From Thermoclostridium caenicola (GTDB taxonomy: Bacteria > Bacillota > Clostridia > DSM-8532): 40,421 nucleotides of DNA. This document shows, in pieces, positions 11,963 through 20,237 of this stretch. Position 1 is the stretch's first letter, and each line of letters begins with the position of its first letter. The notes beneath the pieces were generated by a model. That model made no database searches. It was not told the DNA's origin and saw only the letters and a program-made list of their open reading frames with translations. The position numbers and the translations under genes were made by a program. The stretch lies in NCBI RefSeq assembly GCF_900142095.1, contig NZ_FQZP01000019.1:1-40421 (forward strand). The letters are read 5' to 3'.

Positions 11963-11988
11963 AAAAAAGGAGGACATTTCAGTCCCCC
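11963..11988 (-). terminator. Terminator of the Cys/His-rich gene
   Basis: On the minus strand GGGGGAC pairs with GTCCTCC (seven pairs, one G-U) around a six-base loop and is followed by TTTTTT. It starts directly after the stop codon at 11989. Confidence 0.85.
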
Positions 11989-12858
11989 TTACCGCTTTTT
12001 GTTCTTGTTGTCTTCTTCCAGTTCTTCTTCGGCAGGGAAATCGAACTTCTGCGGCGGGAAGAACTGGTCCAGCGGGAACTCTATGGAGTCAAAGATCTCG
12101 CAAGGCTCCTCGTTGGTGGAGGCAACGCATTCCTTGTTCGGATAGCAGAAGTTGAAGGCCGGGATCAGGAGCTGCACCAGGCGGACGAGTTTGATGATGG
12201 AGAACAGCCCGAGCGTGACAACCACCCTTCTCTGCGGGATGATGATGCCTTCGGGATTGCAGTTGTCCTCATCGTCGCCGTGACGGTGATGATGGTGCAC
12301 CCTCTTAATCCTTGTATTCAGCACCAGAGGCTCAGCAACCTCAACCTTGACATTGGGCAGGTTATCCTGCTCGACAAGGGAGCCGCCACAGGCATCCGTG
12401 CAGGATTCGCCATAGAGCGGTGCGTTGGACGCTGGATCCTTGCTCTTGAAAATCTTGATCTTACCTTCAGAACCGAAGAGGATAACTGTTTTCTCGAACC
12501 CCACAAAGCCAACCTTGGGGCACGAAGAAACCAGGTTCCCGTTCATGTCCTTGTAGCAGAACTCTACCATGACCTTTATCTGGTAGCGTACATTGACTGT
12601 GTAATAACCTCTTTTGAACGGTACGGGCTCCAGATCCGCGAATACGGCTACGACCTCGGCATCCTTTGTTTTTACCTTTACCGCATTATTGATGAGGTCC
12701 TGGACATTTTCGGTAAAATCTACAACCGCATCTTCAATGCAGTCTTTCTCGCGGCAATTGTCATATACTTTTTCCACGTGGACGCAAACGGCTTCACGGA
12801 GTTTGCATATGTCTTCGCCGCAGATAAGTCCGGGAACGATTTGGTCTTTGCAACTCAT
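11989..12858 (-). CDS. Cys/His-rich protein, possible spore-surface component
   Basis: The protein has 289 residues and no signal peptide. It holds 14 cysteines: six in the first 40 residues, and the rest scattered, with pairs such as CTDAC and CYPNKEC. A HHHHRHGDDED metal-binding-like cluster lies near residue 190, and the C-terminus is acidic (EEELEEDNKNKKR). The central part (AEVVAVFADLEPVPFKRGYYTVNVRY) is beta-rich and recalls uncharacterised clostridial proteins thought to belong to the spore coat; this is memory of a pattern, not a proven match. ATG has GGAGG nine bases upstream. The gene is monocistronic: a terminator follows it and a divergent gene lies upstream. Confidence 0.6.
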   Translation of the reverse strand: MSCKDQIVPGLICGEDICKLREAVCVHVEKVYDNCREKDCIEDAVVDFTENVQDLINNAVKVKTKDAEVVAVFADLEPVPFKRGYYTVNVRYQIKVMVEFCYKDMNGNLVSSCPKVGFVGFEKTVILFGSEGKIKIFKSKDPASNAPLYGESCTDACGGSLVEQDNLPNVKVEVAEPLVLNTRIKRVHHHHRHGDDEDNCNPEGIIIPQRRVVVTLGLFSIIKLVRLVQLLIPAFNFCYPNKECVASTNEEPCEIFDSIEFPLDQFFPPQKFDFPAEEELEEDNKNKKR

Positions 12859-13019
12859 TGCATCGGTCCTCCATTCAAAATATTAGCCTTCACATTGACA
12901 TAATATGCCCTTGGGTTGTTTTGGTGACTGCTCGGCATAATCGGCCAGGGACATAAATAAATATTCATATAAGTATATGAGGAAAATTACCCGTTAAATG
13001 CTTTAGGGGGTTGTCCAAT

Positions 13020-14138
13020 GTGCCGTATTCCGAAGGCCTGCGCCATGTTGTAAAAAACAGTATGGGCATCACATACTGCATCTGGTATAAAAACGGTCTT
13101 TTTATGAGCATGCTGGAAGGCGATAACCACTGGGGACCGCCCTTCCTCCTGTCGGAGAACGCCACCCCCGATTTCTCGGTCTCCATCGATTCGGATGACA
13201 CCATCAGGGCGTCCTTTGTGGACTATGCGGGAAGGCTGCTGTTCATCCAGGCCTGCGAGGAGCGCAGGGAACCTGTTGTTCTCCTGGAAAGCCGGATTGT
13301 GGGCAGTTCCCCCTATCATGTGGTCCTCTCGGAAACCAGGAATGCCACCAATGTTTTTTATGTGGTCAGCCACAACCGCAAGCAGCTCCTGACCTACCAG
13401 CGCGTGGAAAGCGGCATGATTTCCATGCCCGAAGTGGAAGGCGTCATCGCAAAGGATTGCAAAAATTACGCTGTCTGCACCGACGGCTCCTCCATCCATC
13501 TCTTTTTCCTGACCGAGATACAGGATGTGAACCTCATCGTCCACAGGCGTATCAACGCGGACGGAAAGGCCATGAAGCCCAACAGCGCACCCTATCCTCA
13601 CAAGATGTCTAAAAGGCTGCAGGCCGTAACCGCCAAAGACAAGCCCATTTACGTCCTGCTGTCCAACGAGGAGGACAACGACAGCACCCTCCTGTACAGG
13701 TTCGACCAGGAGACCAGTAAGTTCAGCAAAGGCCTGGAAGTCTTTGGCCCGACTGCGCCCAGGGGATTTGACTGCCTGATCATGGTGGACAACTACCCCT
13801 CCGTGGTGCGAACCTGTAAAAACCATATCCTGCTGGCCAGGGTGGATCCGGAAGCCTCATCGGTGCTGGCGGAGACCAGGTTTGACCTTGCCGCGTCCAA
13901 TCCACCCCTGAGATGTCGGTACCTGTCCAATTACAAGGATGATCTCAATTTCGCCTGCGCCGATCTGCCCATCATTTTCGGCAGCGGCCTTCGTTTTCCT
14001 GTCGATTGGAGGACCTATGCAGGCGGCAGATTTGAAAAGCCCGCCGATGAAAAGGACCAGCTCCACAGCCGTATCAGGGAGCTTGAAGGGCGCGTTGCAT
14101 TCCTGGAAAACACGCTTCGTGAAATGCTTCGGCCATAA
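13020..14138 (+). CDS. Unrecognised protein, repetitive beta-rich with C-terminal coiled coil
   Basis: The GTG at 13020 is preferred because AGGGGG lies nine bases upstream; a TTG at 13011 touches that Shine-Dalgarno. The product has 372 residues. Residues 1-325 alternate short strand-like hydrophobic stretches with turns, many beginning with a Tyr/Phe-rich edge (YCIWYKNGLFMS, VFYVVSHNRKQLL, IHLFFLTEIQDV), as in a beta-propeller or sialidase-like fold. The last 30 residues (DQLHSRIRELEGRVAFLENTL) form a heptad coiled coil. There is no signal peptide. It faces away from the Cys/His-rich gene across 160 bases. Function is unknown. Confidence 0.8.
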   Translation: MPYSEGLRHVVKNSMGITYCIWYKNGLFMSMLEGDNHWGPPFLLSENATPDFSVSIDSDDTIRASFVDYAGRLLFIQACEERREPVVLLESRIVGSSPYHVVLSETRNATNVFYVVSHNRKQLLTYQRVESGMISMPEVEGVIAKDCKNYAVCTDGSSIHLFFLTEIQDVNLIVHRRINADGKAMKPNSAPYPHKMSKRLQAVTAKDKPIYVLLSNEEDNDSTLLYRFDQETSKFSKGLEVFGPTAPRGFDCLIMVDNYPSVVRTCKNHILLARVDPEASSVLAETRFDLAASNPPLRCRYLSNYKDDLNFACADLPIIFGSGLRFPVDWRTYAGGRFEKPADEKDQLHSRIRELEGRVAFLENTLREMLRP

Positions 14139-14252
14139 TTCCGTCGCCTTCCCGCTGCCATTTGCCGACTGTGCGTATTGATGACGTCATGCCGGTATGT
14201 TAGCATTATTAAGGAAGACCGTAAACGCATTACTGGCAGAGGAGCAGCTATT

Positions 14253-15236
14253 ATGGGACCGATCTTGTTGATCTGTTTGGGCGGAATCCTGATTGCCCTG
14301 GTCGTTTACATAGGCATCAGCCGGGCGATCAACCAAAGGTGGCTGATGTCCCCCCCAAGCGAGGGCAAATTTCTTGACAGCGGCGGGAAAAGGCTTTTCT
14401 ATCGCTCAAAAGGGAAAGGTGATCCTGCTGTCATCATTCTCCATAACAGCGGAAGAACCTCCATGGAATGGTGGGCAGTCCAGAATGAAATCCAGCATGC
14501 CAGGGTCATCACCTTTGAAAGGCCCGGCTACGGCTGGAGTTCAAAATCCCAGGCTACAGGACTGGCTTCCGACATATCCGACATCATCGACAGCATTATC
14601 CGGTTTGAACGCATCAAGAAGCCCATTATCCTCGTTGCGGACGGTCTGGCTTCCATTTATGCCCATCATTATGCCTGCACCAGGCCTGACCAGATCGCCG
14701 GTGCGGTTTTCGTCAACCCTGTTCCGGTGGATTACAGGCATTGGAATGCCTCTCTCAGCGATCTGGAAGACTATAAAAAGCCGGAGACAGTCGCCAGAAA
14801 ACGCATGTTCCTTTCCGCATCAGGCCTCTTTCGCACCCTTTCTCCCTACAGACGCCAGTTCACCCGTTTCAGGCACGGAAAGCTGATTGCGGAATTCTAC
14901 AACTCCCCGACGGCATATGCCGCTTCGATAATCGAACAGCAGATGGTGGAGAAATGCATGGATGAAATCAGACAAGCCGGCAGCTTTCCCAACATTCCCC
15001 TTACCATCCTGTTCTCCAGCGAGGAAACCCTCATCCGGGAGTGGGTCAGGAACGGAACTTCCGATTATACGGCACGCAACGCGGGACGCATATACCGGAT
15101 ACTGTCCATGGACAACCTTTACCTGACTCCCAGGTCCAGGATGGTCGAGCTTCAGAGCGGCCTCGACCTGATCCACATGGAAGAGCCCAAGGCCATTGCC
15201 GCCCATATCAACGAGATGATCAGGGAACTTCACTGA
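14253..15236 (+). CDS. Membrane-anchored alpha/beta-hydrolase-fold protein lacking the nucleophile serine
   Basis: The start at ATG 14253 has AGAGGAG eight bases upstream and begins with a clear N-terminal membrane helix (residues 3-23). The 327-residue product follows the alpha/beta-hydrolase pattern: an oxyanion-loop region LHNSGRTSMEWW (63-74), ERPGYGWS (89-96), and a C-terminal DLIHMEEPKAIAAHI that supplies the usual His. At the nucleophile elbow, where families have VGHSLGG, the sequence reads V128-A-D-G-L-A-S134, so the Ser position is Gly and the flanking glycines are Ala or Ser. Catalysis by the standard triad looks impossible; binding or a non-hydrolytic role is more likely. Transcription may stop at the hairpin at 15290-15311. 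Confidence 0.8.
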   Translation: MGPILLICLGGILIALVVYIGISRAINQRWLMSPPSEGKFLDSGGKRLFYRSKGKGDPAVIILHNSGRTSMEWWAVQNEIQHARVITFERPGYGWSSKSQATGLASDISDIIDSIIRFERIKKPIILVADGLASIYAHHYACTRPDQIAGAVFVNPVPVDYRHWNASLSDLEDYKKPETVARKRMFLSASGLFRTLSPYRRQFTRFRHGKLIAEFYNSPTAYAASIIEQQMVEKCMDEIRQAGSFPNIPLTILFSSEETLIREWVRNGTSDYTARNAGRIYRILSMDNLYLTPRSRMVELQSGLDLIHMEEPKAIAAHINEMIRELH

Positions 15237-15283
15237 TAAGAACGCAATGGAAGCGTGAGAAGGATATGCGCAACCTCTGAAAT

Positions 15284-15311
15284 AGCAAAAGGCTGTTCCG
15301 AAGAACAGCCT
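15284..15311 (-). terminator. Terminator of the 6S RNA gene, possibly bidirectional
   Basis: AGGCTGTTC pairs with GAACAGCCT (nine pairs, four-base loop, 15290-15311). On the minus strand it is followed by TTTTGCTATTT. On the plus strand three T follow, so it could also end the hydrolase transcript. Confidence 0.85.
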
Positions 15312-15516
15312 TTGCCCCAAGGTGCCGTTTCCTGTACTATTGACACCTGGCACTCAACCAGGTGGGCGCCTGTTAACCATTTCGTACTTCCGCTGCCGTA
15401 CGGCCAAACCGTGACGGAATTAGCTTGCGGCCCGTACTACGTGATTAAACTTCCAGCTCCCTTGTCAATCGTAGCAGGTTCAATATGACAGGATCTCGCA
15501 CACCTCAGGATCTCTG
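15284..15516 (-). ncRNA. ssrS: 6S RNA
   Basis: A 230-base non-coding unit has its own perfect promoter and a terminator. Its ends pair as a closing stem: 15501-15509 (CCTGAGGTG on the RNA strand) with 15316-15324 (CACCTTGGG), nine pairs, comparable to the CUGAGAUG/CAUCUCGG stem of E. coli 6S RNA. Inside are further long helices around a large internal region, for example GCCGTACGGC and CACCTGG..CCAGGTG. 6S RNA imitates an open promoter and binds sigma-A RNA polymerase in stationary phase. T-box (no GGUGG), SRP RNA (no GGAAG/GCAG apical loop) and tmRNA (no acceptor-like ends) fit less well. The assignment rests on size, architecture and end sequence. Confidence 0.75.
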
Positions 15517-15521
15517 TTCAC

Positions 15522-15550
15522 ATTATATCATAACCAAAAAAGGCTCTCAA
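15522..15550 (-). promoter_or_regulatory. Sigma-A promoter of the 6S RNA gene
   Basis: TTGAGA (15545-15550), a 17-base spacer and TATAAT (15522-15527) read towards the RNA. The predicted start lies near 15515. Confidence 0.85.
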
Positions 15551-15565
15551 CATGTTAATAATGCT

Positions 15566-15594
15566 AAAAAAACGCTATTTCCGCCAGGAAATGC
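15566..15594 (-). terminator. Terminator after the radical SAM partner gene
   Basis: On the minus strand GCATTTCC pairs with GGAAAT.GC (one bulge) around a four-base loop, followed by GTTTTTTT. It separates the upstream operon from the 6S promoter, only 16 bases further on. Confidence 0.8.
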
Positions 15595-15614
15595 TCTTAT
15601 AATGCCATCTTTGC

Positions 15615-16346
15615 CTACAGCTGCTTTTCTGCCAGGTTCTTCCAGTATCTTGCAGGCATGAACGAGCGCTGCAATTTGGGGTTCCTCCGGCTTTCTATGG
15701 CAATTGCTTTGAAGTATTGCTTCCAAAGTGCCTCATATTCCTCATCACAGGCTTCTTCGGCAATGGGCGGAAGCCCGGTGGCAAAGACGACCTCCACACC
15801 ATTATAGAGGGCCAAGACATCCCGCTTTTTATCATGGATGATCCAGGGCTGGTCCGAGAGGCGTGCGGCAAAATGGCCGGCTATCAGCTGGGTGATATTG
15901 CTGTCGGGCTCATAGCAGGCATAAAAAATGCCGTTTTTGAGCCTTCTGAACCGAAGAAGCCCCAGGAACAGGTGGACTTCGCTGGCCACCCTGCGGCTCA
16001 GATCATGTATGGCCTGGACATCGGGATGCTGCAGGTATCCTTCCACCTTGCGCCCAAGCTTCAGTCCCAGCCTGACATAGCGGTAGATATACAGGCCAGC
16101 CTGGTGATGCTCGCTCAGATAGGCTCGGTACAGATCCTCCAGGCACTTTTCCGAGATCCTGCTCTGTATGCCGCGCCAGACCCTGTCCGACTTCTCCGCA
16201 TCGGTGGCAATCTCCCGGATCTCCGTCCCAAGGGAAAGCTGATAATCGCTGCCCAGGGTAATGGTATCCGGTTCCTCCTTATTGCTGTAGGCCTCAAATA
16301 CAGCTGTCAAAATCCCTTCAAAGCTTCCATCCGTTACATATATCAT
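15615..16346 (-). CDS. TIGR03915-type partner of a radical SAM DNA-repair protein (DUF4130)
   Basis: The start is set at the ATG at 16344-16346 (MIYVTDGSFEGILTAVFEAY), the conserved family opening, with GAAAGGG nine bases upstream. Longer starts overlap the upstream gene. The product has 243 residues. Family features include an HDLSRRVASEVHLFLGLLRFRRL stretch around 115-140 and a C-terminal RNPKLQRSFMPARYWKNLAE. The family is known only by its constant linkage to the TIGR03916 radical SAM protein, found here directly upstream, and in some genomes to uracil-DNA glycosylase. It is named as a putative DNA metabolism protein; the biochemistry is not established. Confidence 0.88.
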   Translation of the reverse strand: MIYVTDGSFEGILTAVFEAYSNKEEPDTITLGSDYQLSLGTEIREIATDAEKSDRVWRGIQSRISEKCLEDLYRAYLSEHHQAGLYIYRYVRLGLKLGRKVEGYLQHPDVQAIHDLSRRVASEVHLFLGLLRFRRLKNGIFYACYEPDSNITQLIAGHFAARLSDQPWIIHDKKRDVLALYNGVEVVFATGLPPIAEEACDEEYEALWKQYFKAIAIESRRNPKLQRSFMPARYWKNLAEKQL

Positions 16347-16371
16347 CCTGATCATCCCTTTCAGTCGTCCG

Positions 16372-17613
16372 TCACCCAAACAGGGAGATTTGGCCTGCCA
16401 TCACCTTCTTATCCGCCTTGTCGGCAAGCAGGGGATAGAGCAGCCCGGCGTCCAGATCCACACCGCCGTAGTACCGGCCGTTGCAGGTGATGAAATAACG
16501 GGCCCGCTTCAGCACAACCCGCATGCGTTTGAGGTCCTCAAAGGTCAGGGGCCCGACCCTTCTGGCCCGGACAATTCTGGAAGCCATCCTGTGGCCGATC
16601 CCCGGGACCCTCATCAGCATCTCCAGCGGAGCCTTGTTGATTTCAACAGGGAACTGGTCCAGGTGCCTCAAAGCCCAGTCGCATTTCGGATCCAGATGGG
16701 CATCAAAGTTGGGATGCCCTTCGTCCAGCAGTTCATGGGCTTTGAAGCCATAGAAGCGTAAAAGCCAGTCCGCCTGGTAAATGCGGTGTTCCCGCAGAAG
16801 CGGCGGGCCGGTATGAACCGACGGGAGGTTCTCATCCTCATTGACCGGAACATAGGCCGAGTAATAGACCCTTTTGAGCTGGTACCTGCTGTACAGATGC
16901 TCGGAGAGATGCAGGATTTTCAGATCGCTGTCCCGGGTGGCCCCTACGATCAGCTGGGTCGTCTGTCCGGCGGGAACGAAGGACTGGGAGCCTTTGTACA
17001 GCACCAGCTCCCTCGACTCCTCGATCCGCTCCCTGATGAAATCCATGGGCTTCAATATGGCAACCGGCTCCTTTTGGGGAGCCAGGAGCTTCAGGCCGGC
17101 TGCCGACGGCAGTTCAATATTGATGCTCATCCTGTCCGCAAGGAGCCCAGCCTCGTAAACAAGCCGCATATCGGCGCCGGGGATGGACTTGATATGGATA
17201 TATCCGTTGAAACGGTATTCATGGCGCAGCTTCTTCAATGTTCGGATCATCAGCTCCATGGTATAATCCGGACTCTTGACGACGGCTGAACTCAGGAAAA
17301 GCCCTTCGATATAATTGCGCCTGTAGAACTGGATGGTCAGTTCGCAGAGCTCGTCAGGCGTAAAGCTTGCCCGCCTGATATCATTGGAACTGCGGTTGAC
17401 ACAATACTTGCAGTCATAAATACACACGTTGGTAAAAAGGAGCTTCAGCAGGGAAATGCACCGGCCGTCGTCAGACCAGCTGTGGCAGATTCCGGGAAGG
17501 GACGCGTTGCCGATGCCCCCCGGGCGGTTGCTTCGGTTGCTGCCGCTGGAGGAACACGAAACATCATATTTTGCGGAGTCGGCCAGTATCTGCAGCTTGT
17601 CCAGCAGGTTCAT
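16372..17613 (-). CDS. Putative DNA modification/repair radical SAM protein (TIGR03916-type)
   Basis: The ATG at 17611-17613 has GGAGG five bases upstream (a TTG four codons earlier is less likely). The product has 413 residues. C64-x3-C68-x2-C71 (CIYDCKYC) binds the [4Fe-4S] cluster that cleaves SAM. A helix-hairpin-helix segment (VPGIGHRMASRIVRARRVG, about 336-354) is of the DNA-binding type and supports a DNA substrate. The N-terminus (LADSAKYDVSC, SDDGRCISLLKLLFTN) is typical of the family. It overlaps nothing downstream and forms a two-gene operon with the partner gene. The exact reaction is unknown. Confidence 0.9.
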   Translation of the reverse strand: MNLLDKLQILADSAKYDVSCSSSGSNRSNRPGGIGNASLPGICHSWSDDGRCISLLKLLFTNVCIYDCKYCVNRSSNDIRRASFTPDELCELTIQFYRRNYIEGLFLSSAVVKSPDYTMELMIRTLKKLRHEYRFNGYIHIKSIPGADMRLVYEAGLLADRMSINIELPSAAGLKLLAPQKEPVAILKPMDFIRERIEESRELVLYKGSQSFVPAGQTTQLIVGATRDSDLKILHLSEHLYSRYQLKRVYYSAYVPVNEDENLPSVHTGPPLLREHRIYQADWLLRFYGFKAHELLDEGHPNFDAHLDPKCDWALRHLDQFPVEINKAPLEMLMRVPGIGHRMASRIVRARRVGPLTFEDLKRMRVVLKRARYFITCNGRYYGGVDLDAGLLYPLLADKADKKVMAGQISLFG

Positions 17614-17649
17614 AACATCCTCCAATTAACCAAACGTATGTTCTTTTTT

Positions 17650-17655
17650 TATTAT
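17650..17655 (-). promoter_or_regulatory. Extended -10 promoter of the radical SAM operon
   Basis: TGGTATAAT on the minus strand is a TGn-extended consensus -10, with only a weak -35. The 5' leader to the ATG at 17613 would be about 30 bases. Confidence 0.55.
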
Positions 17656-17735
17656 ACCACAGCCAGGCATCATGAAATAGCCAATTTTCAGAAAACCGTC
17701 ACCGGTTTTCGTCATGGCGCCTGCCGCAAAAAGGC

Positions 17736-17765
17736 AAAAACAAAGCGGCAAGGAATCCTTGCCGC
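17736..17765 (-). terminator. Terminator of the HAD/threonine aldolase operon
   Basis: GCGGCAAGG pairs with CCTTGCCGC (nine pairs, three-base loop) 16 bases after the threonine aldolase stop and is followed on the minus strand by TTTGTTTTT. A second hairpin, GAAAACCG/CGGTTTTC, lies about 35 bases further on. Confidence 0.88.
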
Positions 17766-17780
17766 AACACTCTGTCATTT

Positions 17781-18803
17781 TCATTGTTCCAACGCGTTTC
17801 GGAACACATCCGCCACCTTTTTGACCATGTCCGAATCAATGTAATAATGGGTCACCAGGCGCATGACCCCGTCCTCGGGCGGATTGGCCAGGATGCCGTT
17901 GGATTTGAGCCTTTGCATCAGCGCATCAGTATCCACCGGGCACCGGAAGCGAATGAAAACCATATTGATGTGAACATCCTCCAGGGCCGTTTCCACGCCG
18001 GGAATCCGGCTGAGCAGGGATGCCAGCTGGACTGCCCGCTCATGATCTTCATGCAGCCTCAGGGTCATTTTCTCCAGTGCGATGATGCCGGCAGCGGCCA
18101 GGACGCCGGCCTGCCGCATGCTCCCGCCCATGATCTTCCTCTTGGGCCTTGCCCTTCTGATGAAATCGGCGGTACCGGCAAGGATCGACCCCACAGGCGC
18201 GCAAAGGCCTTTGGACAGGCAGAACATGACCGAATCGGCATATGCGGCGATTTCTGCCGCGTCCACACGCAAACAGGCGGCCGCGTTGAATATCCGCGCA
18301 CCGTCCAGGTGTATGGGTACCTGATGCCTGTCGGCAATCTCCTTTACCCGGCGCATATAGTCAAGATCGTGCACGACACCTGAAGAATGAGCGTTTTCCA
18401 GGCATATCAGCCCGGTTTTGGGGACTTCATGGGTTTTGCGAATGGTCCTTTCCAGTTCGCACAGATCCACCCGGCCCTTATCCGCCTTCAGACAGCGGAG
18501 CTGGGCACCGGCTATAACGGCGGCTGCTCCGGCTTCATGCATGACAATATGGTTATCTTCGGCCGTTATGACCTCCTCACCCCTCTGGATATGGGTGAAG
18601 ATGGCCAGCTGGTTCCCCATGGTCCCGCTGGGAACAAACAAGGCCGCCTCCTTTCCGAGCTTTTCGGCGGCCATCTTTTCCAGTCGGTTGACGGTTGGAT
18701 CATCGCCATAGCCGTCGTCGCCCACCTCAGCCCGGGCCATGGCCTGGCGCATCTCCAGGGTGGGCCATGTCACCGTGTCGCTTCGCAAATCGATGTATTT
18801 CAT
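17781..18803 (-). CDS. ltaE: Low-specificity L-threonine aldolase
   Basis: The start is the ATG at 18801-18803 with AGGAGG nine bases upstream; the 340-residue product begins [12 protein letters not shown], the family signature. It is a PLP enzyme that cleaves L-threonine or allo-threonine to glycine and acetaldehyde. The PLP lysine is K198 in [12 protein letters not shown], and [11 protein letters not shown] (165-175) supplies the cofactor-binding Asp and Arg. The upstream HAD gene ends four bases before, so they form one operon. Confidence 0.93.
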   Translation of the reverse strand: MKYIDLRSDTVTWPTLEMRQAMARAEVGDDGYGDDPTVNRLEKMAAEKLGKEAALFVPSGTMGNQLAIFTHIQRGEEVITAEDNHIVMHEAGAAAVIAGAQLRCLKADKGRVDLCELERTIRKTHEVPKTGLICLENAHSSGVVHDLDYMRRVKEIADRHQVPIHLDGARIFNAAACLRVDAAEIAAYADSVMFCLSKGLCAPVGSILAGTADFIRRARPKRKIMGGSMRQAGVLAAAGIIALEKMTLRLHEDHERAVQLASLLSRIPGVETALEDVHINMVFIRFRCPVDTDALMQRLKSNGILANPPEDGVMRLVTHYYIDSDMVKKVADVFRNALEQ

Positions 18804-18807
18804 GGGA

Positions 18808-19455
18808 TCATGCCTCCTGTTCAAGGGCCTGCCGTATCGCGTCCAGGCTGGGGAACACCGGCGCGCCGGTGGCAAGCAGTCTTGCCTCGCTGCAATGCCC
18901 GTTGGTGACGAGGAAACAATGGGCACCAATATGGTTTGCCACCTCAAAGTCATGGATGGTATCGCCGATAACCAGTACCTTGTCCGGATCTGCGCAGAGG
19001 GATGCCATCAGCTCCCTGGCCAGATGTTCCTTGCTGTCGCCACGGTTGTTCTTCTGACCTGAAATGGTGTCAAAATAATCCCTGATCCCGTAATGGGCAA
19101 TCTGGGCCACAAGAATGCCATACTCCGACGCCGAGACAATATGCTGGCGGACACCCCTGTCCCTGAGCCAGGAAAGCAGGCCGACCGCATCTTCATGCAA
19201 GGCTACCGTGGCTGCGTTTTCCTTGTAATACCTGATATACTCTTCGCACATATCCTCATAGCTTTCGTTGACAAAATCAAAGCCAGCCTCATAATAGAGC
19301 TGGATAACCGGATAGGTAATGCGGTTCCGGTATTCTTCCAACGTTACGGAACCCAGATTGCGGTTCCGCATCATACGATCCAACGCCTGCGCGCTGGCAA
19401 GGCTGTCGTCAAGAAGCGTCCCGTTCCAGTCCCAGATAACATGCTGGTATTTCAT
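18808..19455 (-). CDS. HAD-superfamily phosphatase, phosphoglycolate-phosphatase-like
   Basis: The start at ATG 19453-19455 ([17 protein letters not shown]) has GGAG seven bases upstream; further in-frame Met codons upstream lack spacing. The product has 215 residues. Motif I is DWNGTLLDD (nucleophile Asp near residue 9), motif II is the Ser in IVSAS, motif III the Lys region around SKEHLA, and motif [12 protein letters not shown]. The helical cap between motifs I and II is of the Gph type. It dephosphorylates a small phosphorylated metabolite; the substrate cannot be told. Confidence 0.88.
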   Translation of the reverse strand: MKYQHVIWDWNGTLLDDSLASAQALDRMMRNRNLGSVTLEEYRNRITYPVIQLYYEAGFDFVNESYEDMCEEYIRYYKENAATVALHEDAVGLLSWLRDRGVRQHIVSASEYGILVAQIAHYGIRDYFDTISGQKNNRGDSKEHLARELMASLCADPDKVLVIGDTIHDFEVANHIGAHCFLVTNGHCSEARLLATGAPVFPSLDAIRQALEQEA

Positions 19456-19589
19456 GGCTGTCTCCATTTCTTTCATCATCATACGCAACCCCTCAAACGA
19501 GCTCCCAAAACAGGCGAAGGAGCATTCCCCAACGATTGCCCGGCAGCTTTTGGTACGTCCGGCCGCCGCTCCATGTTTCCATGATGGAT

Positions 19590-19619
19590 ATTATACCCGT
19601 CCCCCTTTCCGGATGTCAA
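19590..19619 (-). promoter_or_regulatory. Consensus sigma-A promoter of the HAD/threonine aldolase operon
   Basis: TTGACA (19614-19619), an 18-base spacer and TATAAT (19590-19595): both hexamers are perfect. The leader to the HAD ATG is about 130 bases and shows no recognised riboswitch. Confidence 0.85.
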
Positions 19620-19730
19620 AGGAAATAAAGGCTCACAGACCCGCTCTGTAACCTTGCCGCACGGCTTGGCCAACGCCGGGGAAGCGGAGAATGGTAAATG
19701 AATATTAAAGACTTTTGGCTGGCATTTTGG

Positions 19731-19736
19731 TATAAT
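19731..19736 (+). promoter_or_regulatory. Extended -10 promoter of the UspA-like gene
   Basis: TGGTATAAT on the plus strand is a TGn-extended -10. It lies inside the reading frame of a longer possible start (19698) and thus argues for the start at 19761. Confidence 0.5.
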
Positions 19737-19760
19737 TTAAGGCAGGGGAAAGTATTCAGA

Positions 19761-20183
19761 ATGAATTTGGGGTTGATTCGCTTGAATAGATATAACAATG
19801 TATTGGCCTGCGTCACACAGCAAAAATCCTGTGAGAGGCTTATACATAAGGCAGCTACGCTTAAGGCAGAAAACGGAACGCTCTATGTGATTCATGTCTC
19901 AAAACAGAAATGGAATTTTCTTGACAATACCAGGGACGGGGAAGCCATGGAATACCTTTTTTCGGTGTGCAAGTCCTACGGCGCCGATCTCACCGTCCTC
20001 AACTCCGATCGGGTTGCGGAGACCATCGCCCAGTTTGCACAGCATTATCAGGTGGAACTGATTGTCATTGGGGAAACGCCCGAAGGCCAGTCCAACGAAT
20101 TTGCCCGCAAGCTCCAGAACTTGCTGGAGGGCAGCAGGATCGAGATCCAGGTTGTTGCCGCCGAACAGGTTAAATCCTGCTGA
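19761..20183 (+). CDS. UspA-like universal stress domain protein
   Basis: The start is set at ATG 19761 with AGGGGAAAG eight bases upstream and the promoter just before it; an upstream ATG at 19698 would give 21 more residues. The 140-residue product has the alternating strand/helix layout of the UspA fold (NNVLACVTQQKSCERLIHKAATL, TLYVIHVS, VAETIAQFAQHYQVELIVIG). The usual GxxGx9G(S/T) ATP loop is not intact (GETPEGQSNEFARKL), so it probably does not bind ATP. It resembles the USP part of KdpD. It is a single gene, convergent with rsmI. Confidence 0.7.
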   Translation: MNLGLIRLNRYNNVLACVTQQKSCERLIHKAATLKAENGTLYVIHVSKQKWNFLDNTRDGEAMEYLFSVCKSYGADLTVLNSDRVAETIAQFAQHYQVELIVIGETPEGQSNEFARKLQNLLEGSRIEIQVVAAEQVKSC

Positions 20184-20237
20184 AACGCCTGGAACCACCG
20201 GAAAGCCCTTACGGCATATCGCCTGCCATACCGGCGC

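Noticed and set aside
12987-13826. A 279-codon minus-strand frame opposite the gene at 13020
   Set aside because: The plus-strand frame is longer, with a Shine-Dalgarno and a coiled-coil end; the minus frame has a Gly/His/Val-rich shadow composition.
15312-15516. T-box riboswitch, SRP RNA or tmRNA in the non-coding stretch
   Set aside because: No T-box GGUGG bulge, no SRP apical tetraloop motif and no tRNA-like ends; the closing stem, size and own promoter fit 6S RNA better.
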